NCBI GenBank assembly: GCA_018623895.1 | Contig: JAAZUY010000016.1 | Coordinates: forward strand, 1 to 9,850 | Reading direction: 5' to 3' | DNA length: 9,850 nt | Source of the DNA: a bacterium | Lineage (GTDB): Bacteria; Bacillota_I; Bacilli_A; Acholeplasmatales; Acholeplasmataceae | Shown: piece by piece, positions 1 through 6,351 of the stretch | Layout: the number at the start of each line of letters is the position of its first letter | Numbering within the stretch: the first letter of the stretch is position 1 | Notes under the pieces: generated by a model | What the model saw: only the letters and a program-made list of their open reading frames with translations | Told to the model about the DNA's origin: nothing | The model's database searches: none | Position numbers and translations under genes: made by a program

Positions 1-547
1 TGAATATGTATATGGAAATTTGAAATCTGAAAATGGAGTACATAGATTAGTCAGAATTTCTCCATTTGATTCAAATCAAAGAAGACATACATCATTTGCA
101 TCAGTAGAAGTTACTCCAGAATTTGATGAAGAAGTTAAAATAGAAGTCAAAGATGAAGATTTGAAAATTGATGTGTATAGATCAAGTGGTGCAGGTGGAC
201 AATCTGTAAATACAACTGATTCTGCTGTCAGAATTACACACTTAAAATCTGGTATTGTAGTAACATGCCAAAATGAACGATCTCAACTAAAGAATAAAGA
301 AACAGCTCTAAAGTTGTTAAAAGCAAAATTATACAAACTTGAAATGAAAAAGAAAGATGAAGAATTAAACAAAATCAAAGGGATAAAGATGGCTAATGCC
401 TGGGGCTCTCAGATTAGAAGTTATGTTTTTCATCCATATCAAATGATTAAAGACCATCGTACAAATTTAGAGGTTTCTTCAACACAAGATGTAATGGATG
501 GAAATTTAGAGAATTTTATAAACGCCTATTTGAAATATGAAAAATAA
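1..547 (+). CDS. prfB: Peptide chain release factor 2 (RF2), C-terminal part; 5' end outside window
   Basis: RF2 reads UGA and UAA stop codons in the ribosomal A site and triggers peptide release. The reading frame is open from the left edge (first whole codon at base 2), so the start and any programmed frameshift site lie outside the window. The codon-recognition tripeptide SPF, typical of RF2 rather than RF1, is at 59-67. The GGQ peptidyl-transfer motif, whose Gln is the usual PrmC methylation site, is at 194-202. The usual GGQ-H-V-N context reads GGQ-S-V-N here. The end (YVFHPYQMIKDHRT, VMDGNLENFINAYL) matches low-GC Gram-positive RF2 in pattern and ends at the expected place. The TTG at 20 is an internal Leu codon, not the start. 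The stop overlaps the start of recX by 11 bases. Its presence agrees with UGA being a stop codon in this genome. Identification is very secure. Confidence 0.97.
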   Translation, partial: EYVYGNLKSENGVHRLVRISPFDSNQRRHTSFASVEVTPEFDEEVKIEVKDEDLKIDVYRSSGAGGQSVNTTDSAVRITHLKSGIVVTCQNERSQLKNKETALKLLKAKLYKLEMKKKDEELNKIKGIKMANAWGSQIRSYVFHPYQMIKDHRTNLEVSSTQDVMDGNLENFINAYLKYEK

Positions 548-1304
548 ATTATGTATTCAAAGACACAAATCAAACAAAAATAGTGTAATTTTGTTTTTTG
601 AAGAATTTGATATTAAGATACCTAAACATTTATTTAAGAAAGAAAACCTAATTCTTAATAGGTGTTTCTCATCTTCAAAACTGAATGAATTAAGAAATGA
701 ATCTGAAGAATATTATTGCTATGAAAAAGCTATAAAAATTCTTAAATATCAAAGAACTGAGAGTGAATTAAGAACGAAACTAAATGGTTTTAGGTCTCAA
801 ATAATAGAAAAAATAATAGAAAAAGTTATAAAAAAAAATTATATAAATGATTTATCGTATATGAATAATCTAAGAAGAATAAAACCTAATTTTAGTTCAA
901 AAAGATTAGAAATTTTTTTTAAAAGTAAAGGAATAAATGAAAATTTAATTAAAGAATTTTTAGACAATATTGATGATGGCGAAGCTTTAAAGAATAAATA
1001 TTTGAAGATATTATTAAAAACGAAGGTCTCATCTCAGAGCTATATGAAACGGGATATATTAAAGAAATTGATTCAAGAGGGTTTTGACTATAATAAAAGC
1101 TATAGTTTCATTAATGAGAATTTCACGTATGAATATGATGAAAATGAGGTTTTAAAGGATTTTTATTACAAAACATATTTTAAAATAAAGGGCGATTTTA
1201 AAATAAAAAGTAAAAGATGGATCTCTAAAGCAGTCCAAAAAGGTTTTAAATTGCAAGATGCAAAAAAATTATGTGAGGATTTAGAACATGAAGACATTAA
1301 TTAA
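537..1304 (+). CDS. recX: RecX-family regulatory protein (RecA modulator)
   Basis: RecX proteins bind RecA filaments and modulate recombination and the SOS response in the cytoplasm. The 255-residue product has a poorly conserved N-terminal region (about 1-57), then helical RecX repeats. The most recognisable stretch is residues 62-140: A-x-K-I-L-K-x-x-R-T-E-S-E-L-R-x-K-L, then I-I-E-K-V-I-K-K-N-Y-I-N-D, then K-R-L-E-I-F-F-K-S-K-G-I-N-E-N-L-I, which is the family pattern. Further Lys-rich helical repeats run from about 147 to 250, so it is the long (multi-repeat) RecX form seen in Gram-positives. The start at 537 overlaps prfB by 11 bases with no good Shine-Dalgarno, but no better in-frame start precedes the conserved region. 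Its end overlaps the amidohydrolase gene by 17 bases. Assignment rests on the repeat pattern; overall divergence is high. Confidence 0.8.
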   Translation: MKNKLCIQRHKSNKNSVILFFEEFDIKIPKHLFKKENLILNRCFSSSKLNELRNESEEYYCYEKAIKILKYQRTESELRTKLNGFRSQIIEKIIEKVIKKNYINDLSYMNNLRRIKPNFSSKRLEIFFKSKGINENLIKEFLDNIDDGEALKNKYLKILLKTKVSSQSYMKRDILKKLIQEGFDYNKSYSFINENFTYEYDENEVLKDFYYKTYFKIKGDFKIKSKRWISKAVQKGFKLQDAKKLCEDLEHEDIN

Positions 1305-2715
1305 TGGTACATTCTACTCTATGAAGGATACAGAAATAAAATCGAAATTGATGATTAGTGATCAAGGTGTTATATTATCAAAAAGTGATAATACGAAAAA
1401 TGAAATCATTGATATGAAAGGAAAGTTTGTTTATCCTGCTTTTATTGATTCTCACATACATTTAATGGGATATGGTCAAAGTTTATCGAGGCTTACTGTA
1501 AAGGGATTGAATAAAAAAAAAGACATTTTAAAATTTGTAGCAGATAATTTGAATAATGATTTTATCTATGTTGAAGGATACAAACCTTGTGATATATCAA
1601 AAAATGATCTAAACGAATTATCCTCAATCGCAGCGATTTATTTAAGACACGAAGATTATCATGGGATGACGGTGAATGATGTGGCATTAGATAAAATAAA
1701 TCTCATTTCTAATAATGGAATTCTACTTGAAGATGAGGCTAGTCTTGCATTAGCATCTGTTCCGAGACCAAAACAAGAAGAATTAGAGAATTTTTTGAGA
1801 AAGGCTTATAAGAAATTGTTTTCTTATGGAATTGTTGGTGGTCATAGCGACGACTTATTTTATTTTAATGGCTATAAAAATACGATGGATGCCTTTACTA
1901 AGATATCTTGCGAGATTCCATTTTACGCACATCTTTTGATACATAATAAAGTTTTAAACGATCACCTTAAATTAAAAGAAAATTATTTTAAAAGTAAATA
2001 TATTGAAGAAGGTGGAGTGAAAATGTTTTATGATGGGACATTAGGATCTAAAACAGCATTAATGAAAAAACCATATTATAGTGATTATTATGGAATCAGA
2101 ATTTTGAATAGAGAACAAATCACTAAAATCCTTAATAAAGCGAGAGAAGAAAGAATGTCAGTCGCAATTCATGTAATCGGAGATAAAGCATTAGAAGAAA
2201 CTATTTCTTTCTTACAGGAATTTCCTCCAGGCCAAGATAATATAGATAGAATTATCCATGCATGTTTTGCCAACGATGAAGAAATTCATAATCTTAAATC
2301 AAAAAGTATATTTCTAGATATTCAGCCTCAATTTTTTAATAGTGATAAAAAAATACTTAACTTTATTAAAGATATGCCTAAATATATATATCCTATAAAA
2401 ACTTTTGATAAAAATAACATTGATTTTGCGTTGAGTAGTGATGCACCTGTTGAAGATCCAAATCCAATATTTGGAATATACGATGCATTGTTTAGAGAAA
2501 ATAAAGATGAATCATTAGATAGATTTACTGCAATAAAATCATATACAACATCTGCATGGAAATTGTCAAAATTACTTGGGGGATATCTAGAACCAGGTTA
2601 TCCTGCAAATTTAGTTGTTTTAAATAGAGATCTATTTCATGAGCCAAAAGAAAACTTTAGAAAGATTAAAGTTTTATCAACTTGGGTCGAAGGTAATAAA
2701 GTTTATACCACATAA
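1288..2715 (+). CDS. YtcJ-type metal-dependent amidohydrolase (Amidohydro_3 family)
   Basis: A cytoplasmic zinc-type hydrolase of the amidohydrolase superfamily, 475 residues, near the usual length for this subgroup. Visible metal-site elements: the first HxH in DSHIHL (His56, His58) after the beta-sandwich and VYPAFI entry strand; Lys245 in GGVKMFYDGTLGS, the position of the metal-bridging Lys; His295 in IHVIGDKALEE; His324 in RIIHACF; and Asp385 in SSDAPVEDPNP, the catalytic Asp. The end (GYLEPGYPANLVVLNRD) is the typical C-terminal sandwich strand. Relatives include N-substituted formamide deformylases, but most members have no known substrate and none can be named here. The start at 1288 has GAGGAT at 1275-1280 seven bases upstream and lies inside recX (17-base overlap), so it is probably co-transcribed with prfB and recX. 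All catalytic residues appear intact. Confidence 0.9.
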   Translation: MKTLINGTFYSMKDTEIKSKLMISDQGVILSKSDNTKNEIIDMKGKFVYPAFIDSHIHLMGYGQSLSRLTVKGLNKKKDILKFVADNLNNDFIYVEGYKPCDISKNDLNELSSIAAIYLRHEDYHGMTVNDVALDKINLISNNGILLEDEASLALASVPRPKQEELENFLRKAYKKLFSYGIVGGHSDDLFYFNGYKNTMDAFTKISCEIPFYAHLLIHNKVLNDHLKLKENYFKSKYIEEGGVKMFYDGTLGSKTALMKKPYYSDYYGIRILNREQITKILNKAREERMSVAIHVIGDKALEETISFLQEFPPGQDNIDRIIHACFANDEEIHNLKSKSIFLDIQPQFFNSDKKILNFIKDMPKYIYPIKTFDKNNIDFALSSDAPVEDPNPIFGIYDALFRENKDESLDRFTAIKSYTTSAWKLSKLLGGYLEPGYPANLVVLNRDLFHEPKENFRKIKVLSTWVEGNKVYTT

Positions 2716-2749
2716 TTATACATAGTTACTTGATAATCAATTCATCTTT

Positions 2750-2777
2750 TTGATAAAAAAAAATATAGTGATACTAT
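2750..2777 (+). promoter_or_regulatory. Candidate sigma-A-type promoter for the FrnE-like/GPx pair
   Basis: TTGATA at 2750-2755 serves as -35, followed after 16 bases by TACTAT at 2772-2777, with an extended -10 TG at 2769-2770. It lies in the 95-base gap between the amidohydrolase and the next gene, and would start transcription near 2784. Four of six -10 bases match consensus. In such AT-rich DNA a chance match is possible. Confidence 0.4.
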
Positions 2778-2810
2778 TAAATTAATCTTAATAAAAGTAG
2801 AATATAGTAA

Positions 2811-3362
2811 ATGAAAATTTATATTGAATTTTGGATTGACTTATTTAATTATGAATCATACGAGCTAAATAATATACTATTGGAAATTTATGATGAAAGC
2901 CGTAATGAAATTGAAATTAAATACCGAAGTTATTTTGATTCTGAAAAAAATCAAATAAATGATGAAATGAATAGAATAATACTCAATTGTTATAAGGTTA
3001 TGCACTTAGCAAAAGAAAATTCTTTTGAAGTTTTGTTTGTTAAGAATTTAATACAAGAAATAAAGTTTAATGAAAAAAAATTTTTAAATATAGATGAACT
3101 AATAAAAGTAGGTGTCACTTCAGGGATGTCTAAAAATTCGATTATGGAAACAATTAATTCTAATAATTTTGTTGAAATAATTAAGAATAATTTTGAAAAT
3201 GCGCTCTTCAAAAAGATTTATGAAGCACCTCATATCAGATTAAATGGTTATAAAATAAAAAAAAATATCTCTAAATCGGGATTAATTAAGGAAATAACTA
3301 GAATAAGAGAAGAAACAAAAAAAATTGAAACTTGTATTGATGGGAGTTGTAATATTCTATGA
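2811..3362 (+). CDS. FrnE/DsbA-fold (thioredoxin-like) protein lacking the CXXC site, with C-terminal CX4C
   Basis: A 183-residue protein that aligns by pattern with the FrnE/2-hydroxychromene-2-carboxylate isomerase branch of the DsbA fold. The first strand K-I-Y-I-E-F-W-I-D corresponds to the family's K-I-x-I-W-S-D, and Y17 to the Tyr after the active site. In place of C-P-x-C the protein has N13-Y14-E15-S16, so both active-site cysteines are gone. The helical insertion (around CYKVMHLAKEN, then LIKVGVTSGMSKNSIMETI) fits the family's 'A-H-x-L-x-x-L-A-K' and 'L-A-x-x-x-G-L' blocks. A cis-Pro-like Pro is in YEAPHIRLNG. The tail carries Cys175-I-D-G-S-Cys180, a CX4C motif three residues from the end, recalling the second motif described for Deinococcus FrnE (from memory). 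There is no signal peptide. The ribosome site is weak. The stop overlaps the next gene as ATGA, so the two are translationally coupled. Fold family moderately sure, function unknown. Confidence 0.6.
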   Translation: MKIYIEFWIDLFNYESYELNNILLEIYDESRNEIEIKYRSYFDSEKNQINDEMNRIILNCYKVMHLAKENSFEVLFVKNLIQEIKFNEKKFLNIDELIKVGVTSGMSKNSIMETINSNNFVEIIKNNFENALFKKIYEAPHIRLNGYKIKKNISKSGLIKEITRIREETKKIETCIDGSCNIL

Positions 3363-3886
3363 ACATATATGAATTTAAAGTTAGGAAATCTCATAAAGAT
3401 TATGTTTCTTTATCTGAATATAAAGATAAAGTTTTATTAATATTTAATTCAGCTCCTTTTTGTGGATTATCTCATCAATATAAAGGTATTCAAAAGTTAT
3501 ATCAAAAGTATCAAAAAAATGGTTTTGAAATCTTAGATTTCCCTTGTAATCAATTTGCTTATGAAGCACCAATATCGGATGAAAAAATACAATCGTATTG
3601 TGAGATTAATTTTCAGACCACATTTACTACTTTTTTTAAAGTTAAAGTAAACGGAAAAAAAGCAGATCCTTTATTTAAATTTTTAAGAGAAAAACAGCCA
3701 AAAGACATGGATAAAAATGGCAAGAATAAAAAAGGATTTTTAAGATTATTCTTAGGAAATAAAATAAAGTGGAACTTCACAAAATTTTTAGTTAATAAAG
3801 AAGGAAAAGTATTGTACAGGTTCTCTCCATCGGTTAGTCCTCGAGAAATTGAGATATATATTAAAAAGATTCTAGATATTAAGTAA
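3359..3886 (+). CDS. Glutathione-peroxidase-family thiol peroxidase (Cys type, probably thioredoxin/redoxin-dependent)
   Basis: Reduces hydroperoxides using a peroxidatic cysteine. The 175-residue product has Cys35 in NSAPFCGLS (the selenocysteine position of animal GPx), the FPCNQF block (Cys63), Cys81 in SYCEIN at the resolving-cysteine position of two-Cys thioredoxin-dependent members, and K-W-N-F-T-K-F with Trp138 and Asn139 of the catalytic tetrad. The tetrad Gln, usually in F-x-x-Q-x-P-G, is replaced by Glu69 (F-A-Y-E-A-P-I), and the following Gly is Ile. The Gly of the N-Y-G-x-T-F block is Gln86. A roughly 15-residue Lys/Asn/Gly-rich stretch precedes the KWNF block, commonly a variable loop. 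No signal peptide, so cytoplasmic. The ATG overlaps the stop of the FrnE-like gene by four bases. The convergent DUF4956 gene ends two bases beyond its stop. Family assignment is secure; activity with the altered tetrad is uncertain. Confidence 0.92.
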   Translation: MNIYEFKVRKSHKDYVSLSEYKDKVLLIFNSAPFCGLSHQYKGIQKLYQKYQKNGFEILDFPCNQFAYEAPISDEKIQSYCEINFQTTFTTFFKVKVNGKKADPLFKFLREKQPKDMDKNGKNKKGFLRLFLGNKIKWNFTKFLVNKEGKVLYRFSPSVSPREIEIYIKKILDIK

Positions 3887-3898
3887 ATCTAATTTTTT
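3873..3898 (+). terminator. Weak candidate terminator after the GPx gene
   Basis: TAGAT (3873-3877) and ATCTA (3887-3891) can pair around a 9-base loop spanning the GPx stop codon, followed by a run of six T (3893-3898). The stem is short and mostly A-T, so its strength is doubtful, but its position at the end of a plus-strand unit facing a convergent gene fits. It overlaps the 3' end of the DUF4956 gene. Confidence 0.3.
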
Positions 3899-4578
3899 GC
3901 ATCTTGAGAAATTTGATAATCTTCATATAATTGAATATCTAAGTTTCCATTAATCAATCTTATTTCATCGAATAATTTCTTTTCGTCTAAATTTTCTTCT
4001 AAAACTAATCTATAAGTAATTTTATATAGCGTACCAAAGTCAGATGTTCTAAATTTTTCAACTTTAAATGATTTTGTGTGTTTTTCAATTGTTTTATTCA
4101 ATTTATCTTTTAAATTTAGATGCTCAGGCATAGTAACTATTAATTTTGCAAAACGATCATTAGATTTAAAAAGAAAGGTTGATAAAACAAATAAAACAAC
4201 GGCTAAGAAAGTAGTTATCATCAAACCTAGTGATAAGTATCCAAGAGCAGCTGAAAGTCCAGTTCCTACCGAAGCTAATATATATGCCAAATCACTAGAA
4301 TCATTCATTGCTAATCTAAAACGTACAAGAGTAAATACTCCAGCTAAACTAAAAGCGCGTGCTAAATTGTTAGATACAAGAATAACAATTATAGTCACCA
4401 CTAAAGGCATAATCATCAACGTAAAAAGTAGAGACCTATCATAACCTATCTTTCTATGAGTGAAGTGGTAAACTATTGAAATTATAAGACCAAAGACAGT
4501 TGAAAAACAAAGAACAAGTAATAGTGAACCTATGGTAAGAGGTTCTAAAGCGACAGTCCATTTAATTAAATTTAACAT
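3889..4578 (-). CDS. DUF4956 membrane protein, partner of VTC-domain protein
   Basis: A 229-residue integral membrane protein with hydrophobic segments at about 15-37, 49-69, and a long stretch 97-137 that holds two, followed by a soluble C-terminal domain of about 90 residues. The family signature is clear: the loop and helix around residues 76-105 contain S-L-A-G-V-F-T-L-V-R-F-R, then L-A-Y-I-L-A-S-V-G-T-G-L-S-A-A-L-G. DUF4956 genes commonly sit next to VTC-domain genes, and that is the case here: this start lies inside the upstream VTC gene (17-base overlap), with a good AAGGAG six to seven bases before the ATG. The biochemical role is not established. An inference is that it anchors the soluble VTC-domain enzyme at the membrane or moves its product. 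An antisense frame at 4076-4444 is a shadow. Confidence 0.88.
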   Translation of the reverse strand: MLNLIKWTVALEPLTIGSLLLVLCFSTVFGLIISIVYHFTHRKIGYDRSLLFTLMIMPLVVTIIVILVSNNLARAFSLAGVFTLVRFRLAMNDSSDLAYILASVGTGLSAALGYLSLGLMITTFLAVVLFVLSTFLFKSNDRFAKLIVTMPEHLNLKDKLNKTIEKHTKSFKVEKFRTSDFGTLYKITYRLVLEENLDEKKLFDEIRLINGNLDIQLYEDYQISQDAKN

Positions 4579-5239
4579 TTGATTCTCCTTTTTTCATTAT
4601 TTCATAACTTCTAGCATATTTTGATAGACTTTGAGAATAGAAATTATTCTCTGATAAAAACCGTACAAGCCATAGAGGAAATGCGCCATGACACTTGATT
4701 TCTAAAATTGAATAACCTTTAAATAAATGATTTTCATCCCCATTAAGAAATTTGTACTTTAAATTGCTATCTATTGTAACTCTGAGACCAATATTAGTTT
4801 GTTCATAAGCGTATCTATTGTATTTTACAATAGCTGATGGTTTTAAGGAATTTGATAGTTTTTGACTAAAATTTTTTTCATGAAAAGATTCAGAAAGAAA
4901 AGAAAAATCGTTATTAATCAACTTATCATAACATAGCTTATCGATGGGCAATCTAAATTTATAAGATTGTTTATTGAACTTTTTTTTTAATTCTAAAAAT
5001 GATATTGTATTGTTGTAAGTTCTTAATCGAATTTTTTCTTTGTAGGAATTTTTTTCAAAATTTTTCTTTATAATAGAAAAGTTTGGAGTGTCAAAATAGA
5101 TTGTTTCAACATTATAAGGTAACTCGCCAACATGGTGTTTGTCTTTGCTTAAGGATTTATCAAAAAAAAACTTTACAGATTTGTATAAATTTAAAGGTAT
5201 TAAAAATTTTTTTTCATATCTATGCATTAATGTTTTCAT
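4562..5239 (-). CDS. VTC-domain protein (polyphosphate polymerase-like, CYTH/TTM superfamily)
   Basis: VTC domains are triphosphate-tunnel enzymes; the yeast Vtc4 domain makes polyphosphate from ATP. This 225-residue protein is essentially only the domain. Charged tunnel residues are in place along alternating strands: R7-Y-E-K-K-F12; Y-F-D-T-P (47-51); K68-I-R70-L-R72; F-L-E82-L-K84; V-K138-Y-N-R141; L-R152-V-T-I-D156; L-E179-I-K181; and S-K206-Y-A-R-S. No membrane helix or N-terminal SPX domain is present, unlike the eukaryotic Vtc proteins. Membrane association would have to come from the overlapping DUF4956 partner. No clear Shine-Dalgarno precedes the ATG at 5239, and Met5 (5227) is an alternative start that has none either. 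Catalytic residues look intact, so activity is plausible, though the product has not been shown for this subgroup. Confidence 0.85.
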   Translation of the reverse strand: MKTLMHRYEKKFLIPLNLYKSVKFFFDKSLSKDKHHVGELPYNVETIYFDTPNFSIIKKNFEKNSYKEKIRLRTYNNTISFLELKKKFNKQSYKFRLPIDKLCYDKLINNDFSFLSESFHEKNFSQKLSNSLKPSAIVKYNRYAYEQTNIGLRVTIDSNLKYKFLNGDENHLFKGYSILEIKCHGAFPLWLVRFLSENNFYSQSLSKYARSYEIMKKGESNVKFN

Positions 5240-5261
5240 AATTACGTTTTCATTTTAACAT

Positions 5262-5267
5262 ATTATA
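5262..5267 (-). promoter_or_regulatory. Candidate -10 box (TATAAT) for the VTC/DUF4956 operon
   Basis: On the minus strand a perfect TATAAT lies 22 bases before the ATG at 5239, which would give a leader of about 16 bases. No recognisable -35 is found at 16-18 bases and there is no TGn extension, so this is a weak call in AT-rich DNA. Confidence 0.3.
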
Positions 5268-5376
5268 GGACTAATGTGATAAAATTAATTATATTTAAAT
5301 CATAGATTAACCGGATAAATCATACTCATTAAAATATTTAAGTAGAACGTAAAAAGCATATATGATCAAGAAAAAA

Positions 5377-5465
5377 GGAGGAATACTCAAGTGGTTTAAG
5401 AGGCTCGCTTGGAAAGCGGGTAGGTCAGAAATGATGCAGGGGTTCAAATCCCCTTTCCTCCGCCA
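5377..5465 (+). tRNA. tRNA-Ser (anticodon GGA), CCA encoded
   Basis: An 89-base class II tRNA. The acceptor stem GGAGGAA (5377-5383) pairs with TTCCTCC (5455-5461), followed by discriminator G5462, the serine identity base, and an encoded CCA (5463-5465). The anticodon stem CTCGC/GCGGG (5404-5408, 5416-5420) encloses the loop TTGGAAA with anticodon GGA at 5411-5413, reading UCC and UCU. A long variable arm with a small stem (GTCA/TGAT around GAAA) and the T-arm AGGGG-TTCAAAT-CCCCT confirm the serine type. A TATGAT at 5361-5366 could be its -10 box, but no convincing -35 is seen. The next gene begins 25 bases downstream on the same strand with no intervening terminator, so read-through is likely. 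Confidence 0.98.
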
Positions 5466-5490
5466 TAAATGAAAAGGTGTAAATATTTAA

Positions 5491-6336
5491 ATGGATAAAT
5501 TAAGAAATTTAGAGTATAAGCTTAAAAAAACAATTGGAATTAATTACTTAAAGATTGGGATTATTTTTGTATTTGTAATGCCATTTAGTTTCATATTTTT
5601 CCCAATTGTTCCTGATTCAGGCATTATTGTATTGATTTCTGCATCTTTTGCAACATTTGTTATTGGTTTTATCTTATTAATTCTTCATATTTTTCTTTCA
5701 GAAAAAAAAGAAAGATTATATCTTGAAATTTTAAATGAAGAATTATGGAGTAAAATTTTACTCGAAAAATCATTTAACTCAAAGTATGATTACAGATTAA
5801 CGACATTAAATGATTTAAATGAAAACATATTAGACCATGATATTTTGAATTCAGCAAATGAAAAAGTCTATTACAAGTTTACGAATCTGAGTGAAAATCA
5901 TGATATTTATGCAATAAGTTATTACTCTCAAAGCAAATACAATAATGTAAATTTTTCTGGATTTGTAGTAAAGACGAATTTTGATGTTTCAGGTCATCTC
6001 CATGTAGAGAAAATCGATTCAAAGTATGCTTTTGTGAATAAATTTAGTCAATTAGCAAACATTGTATATCCTGGAGAAAAAAAATATAAATTAGATGATG
6101 ATGGAATAAGATTTATTGGGGATTATAATTCTGAATTAAAAAGTATTATGAAAAATATTCAAGATTTGAATTATAATAATATTACTTTTATTGATCAGAA
6201 TTTCAAGTTAGCAATTTTAGTTAGGATTTATCCACTTATCCCTAAATTTAAAAAATTTAATAATAAAGAATATAGAGATCAAGAAAAATTAATTGAATCG
6301 CTAATATCTTTATCAGAATATATTTCTTCACTTTAA
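5491..6336 (+). CDS. Two-TM membrane protein, DUF3137-like
   Basis: A 281-residue protein with two adjacent N-terminal membrane helices (about 20-40 and 44-68, joined by a short PDSG turn), then a large soluble domain of about 210 residues that probably faces the cytoplasm, since the N-terminal tail is Lys-rich. The soluble part has a pattern reminiscent of DUF3137: F-S-G-F-V-V-K-T-N-F, a D-D-G-I-R-F-I segment, N-I-T-F-I-D, and K-L-A-I-L-V-R-I-Y before a final amphipathic helix. This resemblance is by eye and the function of that family is unknown. There are no cysteines or catalytic motifs. AAGGTG at 5474-5479 precedes the ATG by 11 bases. It follows tRNA-Ser closely and ends convergently 15 bases from the PDO gene. 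Existence as a gene is secure; the family is tentative. Confidence 0.8.
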   Translation: MDKLRNLEYKLKKTIGINYLKIGIIFVFVMPFSFIFFPIVPDSGIIVLISASFATFVIGFILLILHIFLSEKKERLYLEILNEELWSKILLEKSFNSKYDYRLTTLNDLNENILDHDILNSANEKVYYKFTNLSENHDIYAISYYSQSKYNNVNFSGFVVKTNFDVSGHLHVEKIDSKYAFVNKFSQLANIVYPGEKKYKLDDDGIRFIGDYNSELKSIMKNIQDLNYNNITFIDQNFKLAILVRIYPLIPKFKKFNNKEYRDQEKLIESLISLSEYISSL

Positions 6337-6347
6337 TATTATAAAGT
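6330..6347. terminator. Possible bidirectional terminator hairpin between convergent genes
   Basis: ACTTTA (6330-6335) and TAAAGT (6342-6347) form a 6-bp inverted repeat around a 6-base loop. It sits exactly in the 15-base gap between two genes that end head-on, beginning inside the stop of the plus-strand gene. Neither side has a proper U-tract (TAATTT on the plus side), so termination strength is doubtful. Confidence 0.3.
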
Positions 6348-6351
6348 TAAT

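Noticed and set aside
2736..2754. ATCAA/TTGAT hairpin after the amidohydrolase, considered as a terminator
   Set aside because: Five-pair A-T-rich stem with no following T run; it is followed by A residues and overlaps a better explained -35 box.
2990..3211. 73-codon minus-strand open frame inside the FrnE-like gene
   Set aside because: Antisense shadow of a gene with good context (ATGA coupling to GPx); no promoter or ribosome site for it.
4076..4444. 122-codon plus-strand open frame
   Set aside because: It lies wholly antisense inside the well-supported DUF4956 gene, has no ribosome site and encodes a low-complexity basic product.
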